From positions 1 through 30,365 of the forward strand of contig JAEZWW010000070.1 of NCBI GenBank assembly GCA_023442945.1: a stretch of 30,365 nt of DNA, in the 5' to 3' direction. The notes under the pieces were generated by a model. The model was not told the DNA's origin. It saw only the letters and a program-made list of their open reading frames with translations, and did no database searches. The position numbers and the translations under genes were made by a program. Each line of letters starts with the position of its first letter. Position 1 is the first letter of the stretch. The stretch comes from Pseudomonadota bacterium. Its GTDB lineage: Bacteria > Pseudomonadota > Gammaproteobacteria > Burkholderiales > Burkholderiaceae_C. Below, piece after piece: positions 1 through 8,205 of the stretch.

Positions 1-58
1 CCTCGGCCTGCTTGAGAAAACCGATGATCTGCTCGTCGGTGAATCTGCTCTTCTTCAT
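1..58 (-). CDS. IS3-family transposase OrfA, N-terminal fragment cut by window edge
   Basis: The minus strand from an ATG at 58 reads MKKSRFTDEQIIGFLKQAE, the typical opening of IS3-family OrfA proteins, where it forms the start of the helix-turn-helix that binds the terminal repeats. A Shine-Dalgarno-like AAGGAAGAACGG lies just upstream of the ATG. The rest of the gene, and the OrfB integrase it is normally joined to by frameshifting, lies outside the window. Confidence 0.8.
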   Translation of the reverse strand, partial: MKKSRFTDEQIIGFLKQAE

Positions 59-126
59 GTCCGTTCTTCCTTGCGAAAACGGACTCTACTAACCTTCAAC
101 TGGTACGCCCTACGGGGGGCAGGTCA
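1..126 (-). mobile_element. End of an IS3-family insertion sequence (partial)
   Basis: Read on the minus strand, the element begins with TGACCTGCCCCCCGTAGGGC at position 126. It has the TG terminus and C-rich inverted-repeat style of many IS3-family ends. About 70 bases further in comes the start of a transposase OrfA. Only this end is inside the window, so the far terminal repeat and the target duplication cannot be seen. The IS adjoins the accessory genes that follow. The exact outer boundary is inferred from the TG/CA rule. Confidence 0.7.
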
Positions 127-275
127 CGGGCACGTTCCATATATTCTCTCAATGTAGCATTTTGGAGAAAAATAGGAACATTGCGCGGTTGGATGCGGCG
201 ATTAGCCACCGCATTCGCCGCACATCACGCGGAGAATTACTTGCCTTTGCGGCGAATAAGGTGTTTAATCTCCGC

Positions 276-1391
276 ATGGATAGCGGAGAAAAACTCTACA
301 TCTGGCAGGCCGACGACTGGCCCAACTGGCGCTACGACCTGTCGGCGCTCACTGGGCCGCTGACCGAAGTCAGCCGCGCCCAAGGCGTGCTGCTGGGCCG
401 TCTGGCCGACGTGGGCATGGCGCTGCGCGATCAGGCCAGCCTTGCCGCGCTGACCGAGGACGTGGTCAAGACCAGCGAAATCGAAGGCGAAGTGCTGAAT
501 GTGGAATCCGTGCGCTCGTCCATCGCCCGGCGTCTGGGCGTGGACATTGGCGCGGTCGCGCCGGTGGATCGGCACGTCGAAGGCGTCGTGGAGATGGTGC
601 TCGACGCCACTTCGCGCAGCGCCGAACCACTGACCGCCGAGCGCCTGTTCGGCTGGCACGCAGCCCTGTTCCCGACCGGATACTCGGGCATGAATAGGCT
701 CACCGTGGGGCAGTGGCGCGACGATGCCGCCGGGCCGATGCAGGTGGTTTCCGGCCCGGTGGGGCGGCGCAAGGTTCACTTCCAGGCGCCGCCCGCCGAC
801 CTGCTGCCCACCGAGACCGCGCGCTTTCTGGCGTGGGCGAATGCGGAAACGGGCGAGCCCGCGCTCATCAAGGCCGGCCTGGCGCATCTGTGGCTCGTGA
901 CGCTGCACCCCTTCGACGACGGTAACGGCCGCATCGCCCGCGCCATGGGCGATCTGTTCCTGGCCCGCGCCGATGGCAGCCCGCAACGCTTCTACAGCCT
1001 GTCGGCCCAGATACAGCGCGAGCGCAAGGACTACTACGACGTGCTGGAGCGCACGCAGAAGGGCACGCTCGACGCCACCGGCTGGTTGTCGTGGTTCCTC
1101 GGTACGCTCGGGCGCGCGGTCACCAGTGCGCAGTCCACGCTGGACGCCGTGCTGGTCAAGGCGCGCTTCTGGCAACGCTGGGCTGGCACGTCGTTGAACG
1201 AACGGCAGGCGAAACTGCTCAACCGCCTGCTCGACGGCTTTGAGGGCAAGCTCACCAGCAGCAAGTGGGCCGCCATCGCCAAGTGCTCGCCCGACACCGC
1301 GCTGCGCGACATCACGCAGTTGCTGGAATTGGGTGTGTTGAAGAAGTCGCCCGGCGGCGGGCGCAGCACGGGCTACGAGCTGGCGGACTGA
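276..1391 (+). CDS. Fic-domain protein with N-terminal DUF4172-like region
   Basis: A Fic protein of 371 aa, a family whose members usually transfer AMP from ATP to hydroxyl side chains of target proteins. The full catalytic motif HPFDDGNGRIAR is present, with the catalytic His near residue 211. The sequence TSEIEG at about residues 66-71 fits the inhibitory helix motif [S/T]xxxE[G/N] placed N-terminal to the Fic core (class II), so self-inhibition is likely. The opening YIWQADDWPNWRYD matches the DUF4172 region found at the start of many such proteins. The C-terminus (about 310-371) looks like a winged helix. The frame stays open to a TTG at 162, but ATG 276 puts the known N-terminal motif near the start and is preferred; GTG 261 is an alternative. 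The 3' end overlaps the convergent helix-turn-helix gene by 19 bp. The target is unknown. Confidence 0.88.
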   Translation: MDSGEKLYIWQADDWPNWRYDLSALTGPLTEVSRAQGVLLGRLADVGMALRDQASLAALTEDVVKTSEIEGEVLNVESVRSSIARRLGVDIGAVAPVDRHVEGVVEMVLDATSRSAEPLTAERLFGWHAALFPTGYSGMNRLTVGQWRDDAAGPMQVVSGPVGRRKVHFQAPPADLLPTETARFLAWANAETGEPALIKAGLAHLWLVTLHPFDDGNGRIARAMGDLFLARADGSPQRFYSLSAQIQRERKDYYDVLERTQKGTLDATGWLSWFLGTLGRAVTSAQSTLDAVLVKARFWQRWAGTSLNERQAKLLNRLLDGFEGKLTSSKWAAIAKCSPDTALRDITQLLELGVLKKSPGGGRSTGYELAD

Positions 1392-1939
1392 AGTGCATCG
1401 ACGGACGTGCCCGCATCGCTGCGGCATGGACGCAGGTGGTGCACCTCCCAGCGGAAGACTTCCTCGATGCTGAAGCGGATGACGTCACCGTTGGCCATTC
1501 TGCAGAAAGGAATGCCGAGCCGGTGGCGTTCCTGATTCTGGTGAAGCCAGTGAGCGGGCAGTCCAGTGATGTCGGCCACTTCCTTGGCGGAGTAGAAAAT
1601 CTGATCGCGCCGACCGGGTCGCTGCTGCATCATCTGCTCGATGGCGTCTTCGCGCGCCGTGGGCGAGGACTCGGACAAGGCGCGTCCGACGCTGGATCTC
1701 CATGTCACCTGCGCCTTGCGCTCGAAGGCCTCGACCTCCATCAAGAGGTAGCGGACAGACCTGCCGATGTGCCATGCGGGCGGGCCGATGCCCTCCGAAC
1801 GCCAGCGCTGTAGCGTCTTGGGCGAGAGGTTCCACCTCGAGCACAGTTGCGTTTCGTTGAGAACCGGATACTTGATTGGCGGTTCATCCGGGCCGGTGTC
1901 GGCGCGTCGGGCAGTGGAGTCAGCCTTGGGTTTCATCAT
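1373..1939 (-). CDS. Protein with two helix-turn-helix (AlpA/excisionase-like) segments
   Basis: A 188-aa protein with two candidate DNA-binding segments. The first, about residues 27-80, contains LCSRWNLSPKTLQRWRSEGIGPP and then GRSVRYLLMEVEAFE, the HTH_17/AlpA pattern. The second, about 115-165, begins FYSAKEVADITGLP and ends VIRFSIEEVFRWEV. The first segment is closely similar to the product of the gene just upstream, so the pair looks like a duplication. A GGAGG lies 4-8 bases before the ATG, inside the upstream gene, and the two genes overlap by 20 bp, which suggests translational coupling. Such genes are common in integrative elements, where they act as regulators or excision factors; that role is inferred here. 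Confidence 0.75.
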   Translation of the reverse strand: MMKPKADSTARRADTGPDEPPIKYPVLNETQLCSRWNLSPKTLQRWRSEGIGPPAWHIGRSVRYLLMEVEAFERKAQVTWRSSVGRALSESSPTAREDAIEQMMQQRPGRRDQIFYSAKEVADITGLPAHWLHQNQERHRLGIPFCRMANGDVIRFSIEEVFRWEVHHLRPCRSDAGTSVDALQSASS

Positions 1940-2282
1940 GCGCCTCCGTCAGGGCGGCCTCGGCCGCCGCAAGGCTGCCGTACTGCGCGATGAGCGCGAA
2001 GGCCTCGTTGAGGTAGTACCGCTTCGGCTCGGGCGCGGCTGGCACCTGAGGTTCGACGACGGGCGTCGCCGCCGTCAATGGCGGCAAGGCCGCGTCGTTG
2101 GGCATGCCCTGGCGGTTTGCCTGCTCATAGGCCACGATTTCAGCCACCGCGTAGCGGACGGCCTTGGAGAGCTTGAAGTACGGTGGGCCGCGCTCTTCGC
2201 TGCGCCAGCGTTGCAAGGTCTTGATGCTGATGTTCCAGCGCAAGGCAAGTTCGGTTTCGGTGAAGGCGGGGTCGGTCAACAT
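1920..2282 (-). CDS. Helix-turn-helix (HTH_17/AlpA-like) DNA-binding protein
   Basis: A 120-aa protein starting MLTDPAFTETELALRWN, with an AlpA-like helix-turn-helix over about residues 5-60 (KTLQRWRSEERGPP, then KAVRYAVAEIVAYE) and a Pro/Ala-rich linker. The end contains YYLNEAFALIAQYGSLAAAEAAL. A longer reading frame exists, but ATG 2282 is chosen because AAAGGAG stands 5 bases before it and the upstream translation is not protein-like. It is the first gene of a two-gene unit with its paralogue. Together with the Fic gene and the IS end it suggests the remains of an integrative element; no integrase or attachment site is visible. Confidence 0.75.
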   Translation of the reverse strand: MLTDPAFTETELALRWNISIKTLQRWRSEERGPPYFKLSKAVRYAVAEIVAYEQANRQGMPNDAALPPLTAATPVVEPQVPAAPEPKRYYLNEAFALIAQYGSLAAAEAALTEAHDETQG

Positions 2283-2545
2283 GGCGCTCCTTTCGTCGTT
2301 CGTGCCGGGCATTACGGCGGCGAACGCGAGAAAGCCAAGTTGCAGGCCCGGAAGCGTCCGGCATTGGCGACGGCTGCGAGTGCCAATCGGCCTCTCTGAA
2401 CTTCCGGTCGTGGGCATGTGCGGGGGCGCGGAATCCCTCCCCGGAATCGCGCGCATATGGCGGGGTTTCCGACCCGTGGCGAGGCACAGCGGAGAAGCGG
2501 GTTTCGTTTCTTGTTAAACTACGCCACCACGGAACAAGCAAGAGA
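2283..2545. other. Intergenic region at the edge of the accessory segment
   Basis: No open frame here looks like a real protein. The stretch should carry the promoter of the two helix-turn-helix genes. I see no tRNA, no direct-repeat attachment site and no IS end. The change from island-like genes to the metabolic operon falls here. Confidence 0.5.
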
Positions 2546-2570
2546 AAAGCGGCCCATGGGCCGCTTTTTT
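2546..2570 (-). terminator. Intrinsic terminator, probably bidirectional
   Basis: The perfect stem AAAGCGGCCC/GGGCCGCTTT closes around the central AT. It is followed by a T-run on the plus strand and has T residues on the minus strand too. It lies 35 bases past the stop of the quinone oxidoreductase gene, so it closes the long minus-strand catabolic operon. Confidence 0.8.
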
Positions 2571-2603
2571 CGTGGCGTGGTGACCACCCGGGCCACCTAG
2601 GCC

Positions 2604-3575
2604 TCAAGGCACCAGCACGGTCGAACCCACGGTCTTGCGCCCTTCCAGCGCGCGGTGCGCGTCGGCGGCGTCGGCCAGGGCAAAACGCTGCTGCGGTTCG
2701 CTGACGATGCGGCCGGCCAGCACGTGGTCGAACAGCTCCTTGGCCATGTCCAGCATGTGGGCGCGCGGCTGGATGTAATGCACCATCGCGGGCCGGGTCA
2801 TCCAGATGGAGCCCTTCATGGCCAGCAGTTGCGAATCCACCACCACCGCGCCCGAGGTCGTGCCGTTGCTGACCAGGGATCCGCGCGGCTGCAGGCAGTC
2901 CAGCGAATCCATCAGCGTGTCTTTGCCGACCGAGTCGTACACCACGGGCACGCCTTTGCCACCGGTGATCTCCTTCACGCGTTCAACGATGTTCTCGCGC
3001 GAGGTGACGATGGTGTGCGCGCAGCCGTTGGCCTTGGCCAGCGCGGCCTTTTCGTCGGTGCTGACGGTGCCAATCATGTTGACGCCCAGCGCCCGCGCCC
3101 ACTGGCAGGCGATCAGGCCCACGCCACCGGCAGCGGCGTGGTACAGGATGGTTTCACCGCCTTTGAGGGGATAGACCTGACGGAACAGGTACTGCGCCGT
3201 CATGCCCTTCATCATCAGCGTGGCCGCGGTTTCATCGGCGATGCCGTCGGGCAGCGGGATCAGCACTTCAGCCGGCATGACGCGCGCTTGCGAATACGCG
3301 CCTTGCGGGCCGATCAGGTAACCCACGCGGTCGCCCGGCTTGACATAATCGACGCCGGGGCCAATGGCCTCCACCACGCCCACAGCGTCGGAGCCCAGGC
3401 CGTTGGGCAGCTCCAGCGGGTAGCGGCCGGTGCGGAAGTAGATGTCGATGAAGTTGAGCGCGATGTAGGTGTGCCGCACACGGACCTGGCCCGGCCCGGG
3501 TTCACCCACGTTGACGTCCTGGTACTGCAGGACTTCAGGGCCGCCGATGCGGTCGAATCGAATGGCTTTGGTCAT
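2604..3575 (-). CDS. NADPH:quinone oxidoreductase (zinc-independent MDR family)
   Basis: A 323-aa enzyme of the medium-chain dehydrogenase/reductase superfamily, quinone oxidoreductase branch, close to the usual length of about 325. The N-terminal catalytic domain carries NFIDIYFRTGRYP (about 41-53) and LGSDAVGVVEAIGPGV (60-75). The nucleotide-binding fold has the AAAGGVG motif at 147-153 followed by LIACQWA. No zinc-ligand cysteines typical of alcohol dehydrogenases are seen. It is the last gene of the catabolic operon, 15 bp after the hydrolase. A likely job is NADPH-dependent reduction of a quinone or an alpha,beta-unsaturated carbonyl compound; the substrate cannot be told from sequence. 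Confidence 0.88.
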   Translation of the reverse strand: MTKAIRFDRIGGPEVLQYQDVNVGEPGPGQVRVRHTYIALNFIDIYFRTGRYPLELPNGLGSDAVGVVEAIGPGVDYVKPGDRVGYLIGPQGAYSQARVMPAEVLIPLPDGIADETAATLMMKGMTAQYLFRQVYPLKGGETILYHAAAGGVGLIACQWARALGVNMIGTVSTDEKAALAKANGCAHTIVTSRENIVERVKEITGGKGVPVVYDSVGKDTLMDSLDCLQPRGSLVSNGTTSGAVVVDSQLLAMKGSIWMTRPAMVHYIQPRAHMLDMAKELFDHVLAGRIVSEPQQRFALADAADAHRALEGRKTVGSTVLVP

Positions 3576-3590
3576 ATCTTTCGATCTGGG

Positions 3591-4169
3591 TCAGGCACGC
3601 TGGGGCATCACAGCCGCTTGCGTGAGTTGGTGGATATAGGTCTTTGCTTCGGGCCAGGGGCCGTAGCCTGACGTGGGGTTCAGGTGCCCCACTTCTCCCG
3701 CGTCCACCAGGCGGCTGCCCCAGTCGGCGGCCATGGCGGCAACTTCGTCGAAGCTGGCCAATGGATCGTTGCGGCTGGCCACCACGGTGCTTGGGAAAGG
3801 CAAGGGATCGCGCGGCAGCGGGAACCAACCGCCGGCCTGCAGCGCGTCCAAGGGCGGGTAGCCCGGCGGCAGTGCCCGAGTCAAGTCCGGCGGCGTGGCC
3901 AGCAGCGCGCCCAGCACCGGGCGCTGGGTTTGCGCCGCCCAGTGCGTGACCATGACGCAGCCGGCGCTGTGGGCGACGATGACGATCGGACCATCGATCG
4001 CCTGCGCCGCGTCCTCGATCGCCTGGACGCGGGAGGCGCAATCCACGGTGGCGCGCCCCATGGCGGGCACGGCGCGCAACTGGGGCAACTCAGCCGCCAG
4101 CAAGGTCTGCCAGTGCGCGTCGATGGCGTCGCGCAAGCCCGGGACGATCAGCACGGTGGGTGGGGTCAT
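3591..4169 (-). CDS. RBBP9/YdeN-family serine hydrolase
   Basis: A 192-aa small alpha/beta hydrolase of the RBBP9/YdeN type. Family hallmarks are the opening VLIVPGLRDAIDAHWQ, the nucleophile elbow AHSAGC (Ser68), the acid in ASRNDP (Asp135), and the C-terminal block GHLNPTSGYGPWPE with catalytic His162. All three catalytic residues are present and the length is normal. The start is 4 bp from the stop of the upstream binding-protein gene, so the two are almost certainly co-transcribed. In this operon it could hydrolyse an ester or thioester intermediate, but that is inference only. Confidence 0.85.
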   Translation of the reverse strand: MTPPTVLIVPGLRDAIDAHWQTLLAAELPQLRAVPAMGRATVDCASRVQAIEDAAQAIDGPIVIVAHSAGCVMVTHWAAQTQRPVLGALLATPPDLTRALPPGYPPLDALQAGGWFPLPRDPLPFPSTVVASRNDPLASFDEVAAMAADWGSRLVDAGEVGHLNPTSGYGPWPEAKTYIHQLTQAAVMPQRA

Positions 4170-4173
4170 TGCA

Positions 4174-5148
4174 TCAGTTCAGCTTGATGCCGTAGGTCTT
4201 GACGATGCCGGCATTGCGGTCGAACTCGGCTTTCAGGTCGGCCTCAAGTTGCGCACGGCTGCGCTGCTGCGATACCAGCTCGAACCCTGTTCCGGCGTAG
4301 CGCTGGCGCACCTCGGCGCGGGCGTTCACCTTGTTCAGCACCTCGTGGATCTTGTCCATGATCGGCGCCGGCGTCTTGGCGGGTGCGAACACGCCCGCCC
4401 AGTTGGTGAAATCGATGTCCGGGTAACCGATTTCGGCGAAAGTGGGTACGTTCGGGTACTCCGGCAGGCGACTCTTGTACGCCACCGCCAACAGCTTGAC
4501 CTTGCCCGACGCGATCAGGGGTTTGGACGTCACCGAGCCATCGAACATCAGCGGAATCTGGTTGCCCATGACCTGCGTCAGCGCCGGGGCAGAACCCGGA
4601 AAGCCCACGTGCTCCATGTCCAGCTGAGCCTTCTTGTTGAGGATGACCCCTGCATATTGCGACGTCGTGCCCGGGCTGTAGGACGCGAAAGACACTTTCC
4701 CAGGATGCGCCTTGACGTAGGCGATGGCTTCCTTGGCGTCCTTGTACGGCGTCTCGGGCGCGGCGATGAACACCATCACCGAACGCGCCATCTGGGCCAC
4801 CGGCTTGACGTCGTTCAAAGGGTCGTAGCCCACCTTCAGCACATGCGGCACTTCGGTCAGGATGTTGGTCACGCTGACCAGCAGCGTGTTGCCGTCGGCC
4901 GGTTGCGTCAGCACGTATTTGGCCGCGATCGCACCGCCCGCGCCTGGTCGGTTTTCGACGATCACGGGTTGCTTGATCTCTTGCCCCAGTTGGTCGCTGA
5001 TGATGCGGGCGAAGACGTCGATGGTGCCGCCCGCTGGCGCCGGCACAATCAGCCGCACCGGCTTGTCACCGAAGGCGAAAGCCGCGGAGGCCAGGCCACC
5101 TGCGAAAACCATCAGGACGGCGGAACGTAGCAGTGTTTTGCAATTCAT
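4174..5148 (-). CDS. Bug-family (TctC-like) periplasmic solute-binding protein
   Basis: A 324-aa exported binding protein of the Bug/TctC family, which is expanded in Burkholderiales. It starts with a Sec signal peptide (MNCKTLLRSAVLMVFAGGLA, cleavage probably after AFA near residue 25). The mature protein opens DKPVRLIVPAPAGGTIDVFAR, followed by VIVENRPGAGGAIAA, both signature blocks that bind the carboxylate of the ligand. Later blocks include SYSPGTTSQ, FPGSAPALTQVMGNQIPLMFDG and NVPTFAEIGYPD. No TctA/TctB membrane partners are in the operon, which is usual for these orphan proteins. It probably captures the carboxylic acid this operon degrades. Confidence 0.92.
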   Translation of the reverse strand: MNCKTLLRSAVLMVFAGGLASAAFAFGDKPVRLIVPAPAGGTIDVFARIISDQLGQEIKQPVIVENRPGAGGAIAAKYVLTQPADGNTLLVSVTNILTEVPHVLKVGYDPLNDVKPVAQMARSVMVFIAAPETPYKDAKEAIAYVKAHPGKVSFASYSPGTTSQYAGVILNKKAQLDMEHVGFPGSAPALTQVMGNQIPLMFDGSVTSKPLIASGKVKLLAVAYKSRLPEYPNVPTFAEIGYPDIDFTNWAGVFAPAKTPAPIMDKIHEVLNKVNARAEVRQRYAGTGFELVSQQRSRAQLEADLKAEFDRNAGIVKTYGIKLN

Positions 5149-5193
5149 GGCTTGTCGGTCGATGGAAGGGTTGGTCGGAGGGCGCGATGGGCG

Positions 5194-6021
5194 TCAGATG
5201 ACGGCGCCACCGTTGGGGCTGATCACCTGGCCCACCAGGAAATGGTCGCCTGCCAGGTGCAGCACGGTTTCGGCGTACTCCTCAGGTTCACCCAGGCGAC
5301 CCAACGGCACGACCTGCCAGAGCTGGCGGGTTTTCTCTTCGCCCACTTGGTTCAGGTAGCGCTTGAAGTCCGGCGTCATGATTCCGCCAGGGGCCAGCAC
5401 GTTCACCAGGATGTTGGCACCCGCGACCTCGGCAGCGACGGCCTTGGAGAAGGCGATCACCGCACCCTTGGTGGCGCTGTAGTGCGGCGAATGCGCGCTG
5501 ATGGGCGAATAGCCCGCGACAGAGGCCACGTTGATGATGCGGCCGTCGCGCTGCGGCTCCATCAGGCGCAGCGCGGCGCGCGTGCAATAGAACACGCCAT
5601 CCACGTTCACACCCCAAAAGCGCTTCCACTCCTCGTCGGTCACCTGGCTGGTGAACTGCAGCGAATCGCGCGGTACCGGCGTCGTCAGGTAGCCGTAGTG
5701 CTTAGCGCGGCGCGCCTCATCCTGCGGGCGGGCCGGCACGACGGCGGCGTTGTTCACCAGGATGTGCACGGTACCGAAGCGCGCCTTGACGTCGTCAAAC
5801 AGCGCTTCCACTTCGCGGCTGGACGAAACGTCGGCACGCACGGCGTACGCCTTGCCACCCGCAGCCGCGATGTCCTTGGCCACTTGGTCGATGCGCTCTT
5901 GCTCGCACACGTCGGCCAGCACCACGGTGGCGCCGGCCTTGGCCAGGCGGCGCGAAATCGCTTGGCCCAGGCCACCGGCGGCGCCGGTGACCACCGCAAC
6001 GCGCTTGGTCAAATCGGTCAT
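5194..6021 (-). CDS. Short-chain dehydrogenase/reductase (SDR)
   Basis: A classical SDR of 275 aa. Motifs are the cofactor loop TGAAGGLG (12-19), NNAA (90-93), Ser167 in INVAS, and the catalytic YSATK (Tyr181, Lys185). Asp37 in VVLADV after the second strand favours NAD(H) over NADP(H). Between NNAA and the next helix there is an unusually long insertion, about residues 94-130. ATG 6021 is chosen over an upstream frame because AAAGGAG sits 7 bases before it and the fold begins there; this leaves 25 bp after the BKACE gene. In context it could oxidise a beta-hydroxy acid to the beta-keto acid that BKACE cleaves, which is inference. Confidence 0.88.
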   Translation of the reverse strand: MTDLTKRVAVVTGAAGGLGQAISRRLAKAGATVVLADVCEQERIDQVAKDIAAAGGKAYAVRADVSSSREVEALFDDVKARFGTVHILVNNAAVVPARPQDEARRAKHYGYLTTPVPRDSLQFTSQVTDEEWKRFWGVNVDGVFYCTRAALRLMEPQRDGRIINVASVAGYSPISAHSPHYSATKGAVIAFSKAVAAEVAGANILVNVLAPGGIMTPDFKRYLNQVGEEKTRQLWQVVPLGRLGEPEEYAETVLHLAGDHFLVGQVISPNGGAVI

Positions 6022-6046
6022 GGTTTGTCTCCTTTGCCGATGGGAC

Positions 6047-7105
6047 TCAAGCGGCCTTGCGCAAGAAGCCCTGCTGGGCGCCCGCCCGGTTCGGCGCGAA
6101 GCCGTTGGCCGCCAACGTCTCTTCCACCGTGTCGTAGAACACACCGATCTTGCTGATCTCGCGCGCCTGCTGGGCGGTGGCGATGGGGCGACCGAATTCG
6201 CGCGAGATGCGCACCAACTGCTCGACCTGCGCAGCGGTGCCGATCTTGGCTGAACGGTCCTGGTTCCAGAGGTTGTCTTCGGTGCCGGTGCGCACGTGCA
6301 GGCCCATGGCGATGCCCATCATGTTCACGGGCAGCACGTTGAGCACGGAGCTTTCCACCGTCAACACCGCGCCGTCCGGCACGGCGCGCACGAAGTTGGC
6401 CAGGCTGTAGACGCTGGGCGAATCCATGCCGCCACCGATGGCTACCCAGTTCATGACCAGCGGACCCTTGTAGATGCCGCGGCGCATCAGGCGTTCCACC
6501 GATTCAAAGCTGTTGAGGTTGTAGCACTGGAAGGCGCTCTGAATGCCGGCCGCGCTCAGGCGGCGGATGTGCTCCTCGGCCCAGCCGGGTTGCGCCGGCA
6601 CAGTCATCTCCTTGTAGGCGTTGAAGACGGCCGGGTCTTCCATCGACGTGCCCTTGATGTCACGGATGTCGAACTGCTCGAGCACGTTCATCTGCGACGT
6701 GTTGATGGTCACGGTGACCTGATCCGGCTTGGGGTCCAGCTCGGCCAGCATGTGGCGCGTGTCGTCGGACAGCCACTTGGCGGCGGCGCCATCGCTTTCG
6801 GGGGCGAAGCTGATCGATCCGCCGACCTGAATGATCATTTCCGGCACGCGGGCGCGCACGCCGGCGATCAGCTCGTTGAACTTGGACAGGCGCTTGGAGC
6901 CCTTGCCGTCCAGTTCACGCACGTGCAGGTGCAACACGGTGGCACCGGCGTTGTAGCAGTCCACCGCGCGCTGGATCTGGTCTTCCATCGTCACGGCAAT
7001 CTCGCCGGGGAAGTCGGAAGGCAGCCAAGACGGTGCGTAGGGCGCGGCGGTGATGATCAGCGGTGGCTGGTTTTCGGGGAACAGGTGGCCGTCAAGAAAG
7101 TTCAT
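6047..7105 (-). CDS. BKACE (DUF849) beta-keto acid cleavage enzyme
   Basis: A 352-aa member of the BKACE family (DUF849), zinc-dependent enzymes with a TIM-barrel fold that condense a beta-keto acid with acetyl-CoA and split it to acetoacetate plus a new CoA ester. The metal-binding HLHVRE is at 59-64 (His59, His61) and the late conserved block GLHVRTGTEDNLW begins near 269. Substrates in the family include 3-keto-5-aminohexanoate and dehydrocarnitine. This protein is longer than many members, with additions at both ends. A GGAG lies 10 bases before ATG 7105. It is the reaction that defines the operon; the substrate is unknown. Confidence 0.9.
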   Translation of the reverse strand: MNFLDGHLFPENQPPLIITAAPYAPSWLPSDFPGEIAVTMEDQIQRAVDCYNAGATVLHLHVRELDGKGSKRLSKFNELIAGVRARVPEMIIQVGGSISFAPESDGAAAKWLSDDTRHMLAELDPKPDQVTVTINTSQMNVLEQFDIRDIKGTSMEDPAVFNAYKEMTVPAQPGWAEEHIRRLSAAGIQSAFQCYNLNSFESVERLMRRGIYKGPLVMNWVAIGGGMDSPSVYSLANFVRAVPDGAVLTVESSVLNVLPVNMMGIAMGLHVRTGTEDNLWNQDRSAKIGTAAQVEQLVRISREFGRPIATAQQAREISKIGVFYDTVEETLAANGFAPNRAGAQQGFLRKAA

Positions 7106-7149
7106 GGTGAATCTCCAAAAGAGGTGGGGGAGGAAAAAGCCGAAGGTCG

Positions 7150-8115
7150 TCAGAAGTTGTGACGCACGCCCAGGCCGAAGTTGTTGGTGTCGTCCACACG
7201 CAAGTAAGCGGCGTAGACGAAGGTCCGCTTGGACAGCGCGTACTTGCCCTCAAGCAGCGCATTGGTGTATTTCTTGGGGCCCCATTCGTTTTTGAAGTCC
7301 CGCGTCACGTCCAGCACGACAGCGACCAGGCCCGACACCCACTTGCCGCCCAGCGACATGCCACGGCGACGCGCCTGTTCGTTCGCCGCATCCTGCAGCG
7401 ACGCGGCCACGGTGAATTCGCCAAACGTGTAACGCCCGCCCAGTGAATAGCTGGTCTTGGCGCCCTTGACCTGGTTGGCCGAAAACGCCACCACCACCGG
7501 GCCGCCGATGTACTTGGCGTGCATGTCCCACTTGCCGCGCTGCTTGCCGTCGATGACGTTGTCGGCCTTGAAGGTGTAGCCCAAATCGGCGCTGAAGCCG
7601 CCCAGGTTGGGCGTCTTGTAGACAAACAGGCTGCTGCTGCGCGGGCCGTTGCCGACCCAGTTGTAGGTCGTGCCGACGACCGAGTACACCGCGGCCCCGG
7701 TCAATTCCCAGTTCGCCAGGCCCCAGAAGGACGCGTTCAGCGTGCGCCCCATCTGGAAGGTGCCCCAGTCGCCTTCCAGCCACATCTTGGCGCCGCGACC
7801 CCAGGTGCCGGCGCCTGCGCCAGCGGTGATGGTGTTGCCGTTGTCCATGTCGACACCAGTTTCAAAGCTGAAGCCCGCACGCAAGCCGCCGCCCAGGTCC
7901 TCGATGCCGCGCAGGCCGATGTGGGTGCCCGTGTTGTTCATGAGGCTGCTGCTCATGAACTGGATCTTGCCGTTGGCGTCGTTGCCCTGGGGCGCGCCCC
8001 AGCTGACCTTGCCGATGCCCGCGTCGGCTGCGCCATACAGCGTGACGGACGATTGGGCGTGGGCGATGCCGGTGGTGGCCAGGACGGCCGCGAACGCCAG
8101 CTTCTTCTTGTGCAT
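7150..8115 (-). CDS. Gram-negative outer-membrane porin (OmpC type), operon member
   Basis: A 321-aa trimeric-type porin of the betaproteobacterial family. The signal peptide MHKKKLAFAAVLATTGIAHA is followed by the classic mature start QSSVTLYGAADAGI, and the protein ends in Phe (RHNF), the outer-membrane assembly signal. Blocks such as LGGGLRAGFSFETGVD, TYNWVGNGPRSSSLFVYKTP and RTFVYAAYLRVDDTN are typical. GGAGACATTGC precedes the ATG. Its place inside a catabolic operon, between the dioxygenase and BKACE genes, suggests it carries the substrate across the outer membrane to the Bug protein. It is slightly shorter than the second porin of this window (321 against 331 aa). Confidence 0.92.
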   Translation of the reverse strand: MHKKKLAFAAVLATTGIAHAQSSVTLYGAADAGIGKVSWGAPQGNDANGKIQFMSSSLMNNTGTHIGLRGIEDLGGGLRAGFSFETGVDMDNGNTITAGAGAGTWGRGAKMWLEGDWGTFQMGRTLNASFWGLANWELTGAAVYSVVGTTYNWVGNGPRSSSLFVYKTPNLGGFSADLGYTFKADNVIDGKQRGKWDMHAKYIGGPVVVAFSANQVKGAKTSYSLGGRYTFGEFTVAASLQDAANEQARRRGMSLGGKWVSGLVAVVLDVTRDFKNEWGPKKYTNALLEGKYALSKRTFVYAAYLRVDDTNNFGLGVRHNF

Positions 8116-8205
8116 GCAATGTCTCCAGTGGGTTTTGTTTTTGGACGGTGTGACAGCAGGTGGCTCTCTGTGGAGCTTGTTTTCGTTTCCGTCAGGTCGA
8201 CGTCG

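Noticed and set aside
162..275. Longer Fic protein starting at TTG 162
   Set aside because: The extra residues lack family similarity, while the known N-terminal motif begins just after ATG 276.
237..1427. 396-aa frame opposite the Fic gene
   Set aside because: Antisense shadow; the plus-strand Fic motif is complete.
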